A DNA stretch of 16,860 bases, from contig RPRC01000150.1 in the NCBI GenBank assembly GCA_003857395.1, positions 1-16,860 on the forward strand, in the 5' to 3' direction. The DNA comes from Geobacter sp. Its GTDB lineage: Bacteria; Desulfobacterota; Desulfuromonadia; Geobacterales; Geobacteraceae. How positions within the stretch are numbered: position 1 is the stretch's first letter; every line of letters starts with the position of its first letter. The notes under the pieces are model-generated. The model was not told the DNA's origin. It saw only the letters and a list, made by a program, of their open reading frames with translations, and searched no databases. A program made the position numbers and the translations under genes. Positions 12,447 through 16,860 of the stretch are shown in pieces.

Positions 12447-14480
12447 ATGGGTTTTTTGGGATTTGGAAAGAAACGGAAAGTTGGCGTCGGTGCCATTGCA
12501 CTCCAGAGCACCGTAAATGGCCTGACAGGCGAACTCGACAAGGTTCGTTTCACCCCAACTTTTGTCAGCGCCTATGTCTCGCCACATGTTGACATTGACC
12601 AGGTTGCCAAGGTCCTCGCCACTCGCTTTCCAGGCGTTCCCATGTTAATTTGTTCCACTGCAGGTGAATTGCATGCGGATGCAGGAAAATTATATTGCGC
12701 TACCGGCAACAGCTGGGACCGCGTGGTGGTGCAGTGTTTCGATGCATCAGTAGTAGCGGAGGCCGAGATTGTCACTGTTCCTCTTGGGTGCGAAGACTTG
12801 CGCCGGGGCAGCATCGAATGCAACCTGCAAAATCGAGTAAACCGCATCAGCAAATCCCTTACCGACTTGAAAGTAAACATGAAGATCGACTTCCGGGACA
12901 CCTTGGCCTACGTCCTGTTCGACGGACTGTCCGCATCCGAATCATTCTTCATGGAAGCTCTGTACGATTCCGGCCGTTTTCCTTGCCTGTTCGTGGGCGG
13001 CTCAGCTGGAGGAACCTTTGACTTCCGCAATACCTGGCTGCACGACGGCAAGAAAAAGCTTCAAAACCATGCCGTGATCGCCTTTATCAAGACGCCTCCT
13101 GACGTCCGTTTCGGCGTATTAAAAAGCCAGAATTTCGAAATAACCGGAAACAGCTTCCAGGTGCTGTCCGCCTCGGTGGAACAGCGCTTTGTAACTCAGG
13201 TAGTTGATCGCCAAGGGCATATCAGCACCCTCGTGGAGGCTCTCTGCGAAACACTGAAATGCTCCCCGAACAATCTCGAGGCCAAACTGGCCGAGTACTC
13301 CTTCGCCATCACAGTGGGCAAAGAATTGTTCGTTCGTTCTATTTCACAATTAAACATTAACGCCGGCCAGGTACATTTCTACTGCGACATCGCCCCGGGT
13401 GAGGAGTTATTGCTGGTGCGCAGAACAGGTCTGGTCAGCAACTCGGAAAAGGATTTCAAACGTTTCATGCAGGGAAAACCGGGGGCACCGCTGGCAGGTA
13501 TTCTTAACGACTGCATCTTGCGACGTCTCTGTAACGAGCGAGAACTCTCCGACATGGGTCGGGTGTTGTCTGGAACGGCTATTGCCGGTTTTTCAACCTT
13601 TGGCGAAATCCTCGGCCTGAATCTGAATCAGACATTAACAGCCGTTTTATTTTTCCACGTGCCGGCAGGGACTGAATTCCGGGATGAGTATGTGGACAAT
13701 TTCGTTGCCCATTATGGAGAGTTCAAGGCCTTTTTCCTCAGACGGCAAATCTCAAAACTAAGCGGCCTGTCACAGGTAGTGGCAAAACAGATAGACGATT
13801 TTAAAAAGCAGCAGTTCGAGTGTCGGCTTGACGCATCAGGTCTGGAACCTTCCATGGCAAAACTTTTCGAAGGATTAAACGATCTCGGCCAGGTACTGAA
13901 CGAAGCCCACAGCCATCGGGAATCCATGGCCGGCCAGCTCGAGGATTGCGCAAATGATCTCTACGGCTCGGTGGATGACCTTGCGTCACACATCGAGCAA
14001 CAAGTGCAGACAATTCATGAGTTGGGCGAAAACTTCTCCGGGTTAACCAAACAGGCCACTACCTCGGCCACTAACGCCCGTGAATTGGCAAATGCCAGTC
14101 TCCAGATCCAGAGCGTGGTGGAAATCATTGAGCAGATTGCTGACCAGACCAATCTGCTGGCCCTCAATGCCGCCATCGAGGCAGCCCGAGCCGGTGACAG
14201 TGGGCGCGGATTCGCGGTTGTAGCCGACGAGGTTCGCAACCTGGCGGAAAAATCCCGCACCAGCGCTCTGGAGATCGGGACCAACATTTCTCGCCTGGCT
14301 ACCGATATAAGTACCGTGGCCAATGAAATTGAATCACAGTCAACCGACGTTGCGCACCTCTCTTCCCTGCTCGTGGTAATCGAGGAATCAAGCGGACGGA
14401 GCTCCGAGACGGCCGGACATACCAAGGGTGTAGCAGACACACTGAAAAACATGACCCGTACAAGTCATTCCTATTCCTGA
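12447..14480 (+). CDS. Cytoplasmic FIST-domain methyl-accepting chemotaxis protein
   Basis: The 677-residue product joins a FIST sensor to a chemotaxis signalling domain. Residues about 30-225 look like FIST_N ([33 protein letters not shown]). Residues 226-390 look like FIST_C ([30 protein letters not shown]). After a helical linker, the MCP tip [25 protein letters not shown] starts at 559, followed by [15 protein letters not shown], the region that binds CheA and CheW. No membrane segment is present, so it should sense an intracellular ligand. FIST is a proposed small-ligand domain found in signalling proteins. No NWETF-type methylation tether is seen at the C-terminus (...SHSYS). AAAGGAG lies about eight bases before the ATG. 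A FliA-like box stands upstream and a terminator follows. Confidence 0.92.
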   Translation: MGFLGFGKKRKVGVGAIALQSTVNGLTGELDKVRFTPTFVSAYVSPHVDIDQVAKVLATRFPGVPMLICSTAGELHADAGKLYCATGNSWDRVVVQCFDASVVAEAEIVTVPLGCEDLRRGSIECNLQNRVNRISKSLTDLKVNMKIDFRDTLAYVLFDGLSASESFFMEALYDSGRFPCLFVGGSAGGTFDFRNTWLHDGKKKLQNHAVIAFIKTPPDVRFGVLKSQNFEITGNSFQVLSASVEQRFVTQVVDRQGHISTLVEALCETLKCSPNNLEAKLAEYSFAITVGKELFVRSISQLNINAGQVHFYCDIAPGEELLLVRRTGLVSNSEKDFKRFMQGKPGAPLAGILNDCILRRLCNERELSDMGRVLSGTAIAGFSTFGEILGLNLNQTLTAVLFFHVPAGTEFRDEYVDNFVAHYGEFKAFFLRRQISKLSGLSQVVAKQIDDFKKQQFECRLDASGLEPSMAKLFEGLNDLGQVLNEAHSHRESMAGQLEDCANDLYGSVDDLASHIEQQVQTIHELGENFSGLTKQATTSATNARELANASLQIQSVVEIIEQIADQTNLLALNAAIEAARAGDSGRGFAVVADEVRNLAEKSRTSALEIGTNISRLATDISTVANEIESQSTDVAHLSSLLVVIEESSGRSSETAGHTKGVADTLKNMTRTSHSYS

Positions 14481-14488
14481 TCAGCCGT

Positions 14489-14518
14489 TTATCACCCCCG
14501 TATTCAGGGTTATGATAA
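14489..14518 (+). other. Small hairpin after the FIST-MCP gene
   Basis: TTATCA (14489-14494) pairs with TGATAA (14513-14518), with CCC/GGG inside. It has no U-run and sits just before a stronger terminator; it may protect the 3' end of the message. Confidence 0.4.
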
Positions 14519-14524
14519 CAAACG

Positions 14525-14580
14525 ATGGCAGGTATGCACTTGGAACATTGTACAAGGTGCAGACCTGCCATTTTCTGTTT
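14525..14580 (+). terminator. Strong hairpin terminator of the FIST-MCP gene
   Basis: ATGGCAGGT (14525-14533) pairs with ACCTGCCAT (14563-14571). One A-G mismatch follows, then TGCAC with GTGCA and a further TTG/CAA step. The stem ends in TTTTCTGTTTT. This should stop most transcription before the sensor gene at 14619. Confidence 0.85.
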
Positions 14581-14618
14581 TACCCAGGCAAAAGCAAAAT
14601 CAAGGGGAGAGCTGTACC

Positions 14619-16860
14619 ATGTCAAAGGACTCATGCGAAGCGTTGCCCCGCTGGGTGATTGCAGCTGTCCCAGCTGTATTGCTGGCCCTGCTGGCCGGCA
14701 GCACATGGTTTTACCGCTCACAAGCGCAACAACACCAGCAGATGGTCACTGCTACGCTGATGTCAACAGCTCGTCTCAAGTCAAATCAGATAGCAGCCTG
14801 GCGGAGCGAACGCTTTGCGGACGCAAGTATCCTCCATGAAAGCCCCTTCCTGACCGCTCCCGTGACTGAGTATCTCGCAACCGGAAACGGGAAACACAAG
14901 GAGAGTCTTCGCCTGCTCTTCCGCAGCTTGCAGCGACATTACGGGTATGCCAACATTCTCCTGGTGGACACCGAGGGGCGGGTTCATCTGAGCATGATCG
15001 AAAACCTTCAACACCTCGACGGCTACCAGGTGGCATTGGCTACGGCCTTGCGCAACAACAAGCCTGCATTCACCAATCTGCATAATGGGCCGAACCGCAT
15101 GGCACGCCATATCAGCGTGGTCTCGCCTCTCTTCATACACCAGGGACCAAACCGAAGGCCTCTTGGCGCAATCATCCTGGTGAGCAATGCCTCGCAATTT
15201 CTTTATCCCCTGATGAAATCGTGGCCCACGCCGAGCGAGTCCGCGGAAACATACCTCGTGAAACGCGACGGTAATGACGCATCGTTTCTTCACAAACTGC
15301 GCCACCAGGCAGCCACTTCCGGCGAACTGCGCCTCCCCTTACGTCGCAGCGACGTCCCCGCGGTCATGGCTGTGCTTGGCAAGCAGGGTATTGTAGGCGG
15401 AAAAGACTACCGCGGAATCGAAACCATGGCAGCCATCCTGCCGGTTCCGGATACGCCGTGGTTTATGGTGGCACAGATTGACGCTACGGAACTCTTTGCC
15501 GAGTGGCGTTCGCGCATGATCCTGAGCCTGCTGCTCTTGCTGGCAGTGCTTGGTTCACTTACAGGGATCGGACTGGCAGCTTGGCATCGCAAGAAGAAGC
15601 GGCATTATCAGTCACTGTATCAGGCCGAAACAAAACTGAACGAAAGCGTAGAACGCCACGCCATCACCCTGAAAGCCATTGGAGATGCGGTCATCGCCAC
15701 CGATTTCCGAGGCGCAGTGGAAATACTCAACCCCGTGGCCGAGGACCTTACCGGATGGACCCAGTGTGAGGCCCTCGGGAAACCACTGTCTGAGGTTTTT
15801 CGCATCATCAGTGAGGATACCAGGCAAACGGTGGAAGATCCGGTAGCCAAGGTCCTGCGTGAAGGAATGATAGTCGCGCTTGCGAACCACACCCTGCTGA
15901 TCGCAAAGGATGGTCGAGAAATTCCCATCGCCGACTCAGCCGCCCCTATCCGCAGCGAACACGGTGAAATTACCGGAGTAGTGCTGGTTTTCCGCGACCA
16001 GTCAGAAGAACGCCGTATCCAGCGCCTGATGGAAACTCGACTTTCCCTGCTGGAGTTCGCAACAAATCACTCACTGGATGAGCTTCTGACGAAAGCCCTG
16101 GATATGGTTGGCGAACTGGTTAAGAGCCCCATCGGGTTCTACCATTTTGTGGCTGCGGATCAGCAAACCCTTTCCCTGCAACAGTGGTCCACCCGTACCT
16201 TGCAGGAGTTCTGCCACGCCGAATGTCGTGGCATGCATTATAGCCTCGATCAGGCCGGGGTCTGGGCTGACGGCGTACGGGGGAAAAAACCGGTCGTGCA
16301 TAACGACTACTGGTCGCTGCCGGGGAAAAAGGGGCTGCCGGAGGGTCATGCCGCGTTGATTCGCGAATTGGTGGTCCCCATACTTCGCGAGGATCAGGTA
16401 GTTGCAATCCTTGGAGTCGGCAACAAATCTTCGGACTACACCGAGCAAGATGTTGCTATTGTGGAATATCTCGCTGATGTAACCTGGGAAATCATCGAAC
16501 AGAAAAGGACTGCGGAGGCGCTTCGTGAGAGTGAAACTTTTCTTGGTATGCTGCTCAATGCAATCCCTGTCCCTGTATTCTTCAAGGACAAGGAAGGCCG
16601 ATACCAGGGATTCAACAGGGCTTTCGAGTCTTTTTTCGGTGAAACATGGCAGCGACTGATAGGAAAAACCGTATTTGATATCAACCCGCGGGAACTCGCG
16701 GAAATTTATTTCGCCAAAGATAATGAGTTGTTTGAAGGTGGGGGAACACAACAGTATGAATCCCAAATCAAGAACGCTCATGGTACGGTCCGCGACGTCA
16801 TGTTCAACAAGGCGACATTCAAGGACAGTCAGGGGAACCTCAAAGGACTGATCGGCACAA
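14619..16860 (+). CDS. Membrane PAS-GAF-PAS sensor protein, 3' end beyond window
   Basis: The frame is open from the ATG at 14619 to the window end (747 codons seen). The first membrane segment spans about residues 12-32 (WVIAAVPAVLLALLAGSTWF). A periplasmic sensor region follows up to about 295, starting with a helix rich in Ala, Met and Gln. A second membrane segment spans about 300-322 (MILSLLLLLAVLGSLTGIGL). Then come a PAS domain (about 344-461: LKAIGDAVIATD, NPVAEDLTGW), a GAF domain (about 471-632: GVGNKSSDYTEQDVAIVEYLAD) and a second PAS (from 638: FLGMLLNAIPVPVFFKDKEG). The arrangement suits a hybrid or simple sensor histidine kinase, but the output domain is not visible; GGDEF or EAL is equally possible. 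GGGGAGA lies about nine bases before the ATG. No promoter was identified after the terminator. Confidence 0.9.
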   Translation, partial: MSKDSCEALPRWVIAAVPAVLLALLAGSTWFYRSQAQQHQQMVTATLMSTARLKSNQIAAWRSERFADASILHESPFLTAPVTEYLATGNGKHKESLRLLFRSLQRHYGYANILLVDTEGRVHLSMIENLQHLDGYQVALATALRNNKPAFTNLHNGPNRMARHISVVSPLFIHQGPNRRPLGAIILVSNASQFLYPLMKSWPTPSESAETYLVKRDGNDASFLHKLRHQAATSGELRLPLRRSDVPAVMAVLGKQGIVGGKDYRGIETMAAILPVPDTPWFMVAQIDATELFAEWRSRMILSLLLLLAVLGSLTGIGLAAWHRKKKRHYQSLYQAETKLNESVERHAITLKAIGDAVIATDFRGAVEILNPVAEDLTGWTQCEALGKPLSEVFRIISEDTRQTVEDPVAKVLREGMIVALANHTLLIAKDGREIPIADSAAPIRSEHGEITGVVLVFRDQSEERRIQRLMETRLSLLEFATNHSLDELLTKALDMVGELVKSPIGFYHFVAADQQTLSLQQWSTRTLQEFCHAECRGMHYSLDQAGVWADGVRGKKPVVHNDYWSLPGKKGLPEGHAALIRELVVPILREDQVVAILGVGNKSSDYTEQDVAIVEYLADVTWEIIEQKRTAEALRESETFLGMLLNAIPVPVFFKDKEGRYQGFNRAFESFFGETWQRLIGKTVFDINPRELAEIYFAKDNELFEGGGTQQYESQIKNAHGTVRDVMFNKATFKDSQGNLKGLIGT

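Overview
The window looks like a piece of chromosome from a Geobacter-like deltaproteobacterium (Desulfuromonadales). This rests on recognisable protein types: a FIST-domain chemotaxis receptor, a B12-binding/DUF4080-type radical SAM protein, a small KorD-like ferredoxin, a DUF502 membrane protein and a PAS/GAF sensor. It also fits the dense palindromic intergenic repeats. The assignment is by pattern recognition and was not checked by search. No rRNA, tRNA, CRISPR array, transposase or phage gene was seen.

Layout. Positions 1-329 hold no gene; they contain a palindromic repeat cluster (element A, with an extra hairpin beside it). From 330 to 8787 every gene lies on the minus strand. In order of transcription they are: DUF502 membrane protein (8787-8170); ywbE and a HelD/UvrD-like helicase joined by a TGATG overlap (7893-5753); a YaiI/DUF188 protein (5681-5217); YaeQ and a DnaQ-like exonuclease joined by a TAATG overlap (5152-3654); a small ArsR-like remnant (3650-3468); a radical SAM protein (3486-1618); a two-cluster ferredoxin (1312-971); and a CheY-like receiver (716-330). 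Five neighbouring products on this strand belong to nucleic-acid or RNA-polymerase-related families.

Positions 8818-9306 separate this block from a plus-strand gene. They hold element B, a 215-bp element with perfect 17-bp terminal inverted repeats and an interior that folds as a three-way junction. Its main stem has 26 Watson-Crick and 6 G-U pairs, with no mismatch, when read on the plus strand. Next comes a small lipoprotein (9307-9621) with two classical C2H2 zinc fingers and a good sigma70-type promoter. It ends at a hairpin terminator facing a convergent class A penicillin-binding protein (12007-9881).

Positions 12008-12446 are a divergent regulatory region with a FliA-like -10 box. It leads into a cytoplasmic FIST-MCP receptor (12447-14480), which ends at a strong terminator. 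The last gene (14619 onward) is a membrane-anchored PAS-GAF-PAS sensor that runs off the window, so its output domain is not visible.

The main items for follow-up are: element B and the boundary motif (TTTTCATCCGGAAA-like) it shares with element A and the 3' end of the DUF502 gene; the zinc-finger lipoprotein; the HelD-like helicase coupled to YwbE inside a nuclease-rich cluster; and the FIST receptor with its FliA-like box. I did not find clear proof of a wholly new multi-gene system.
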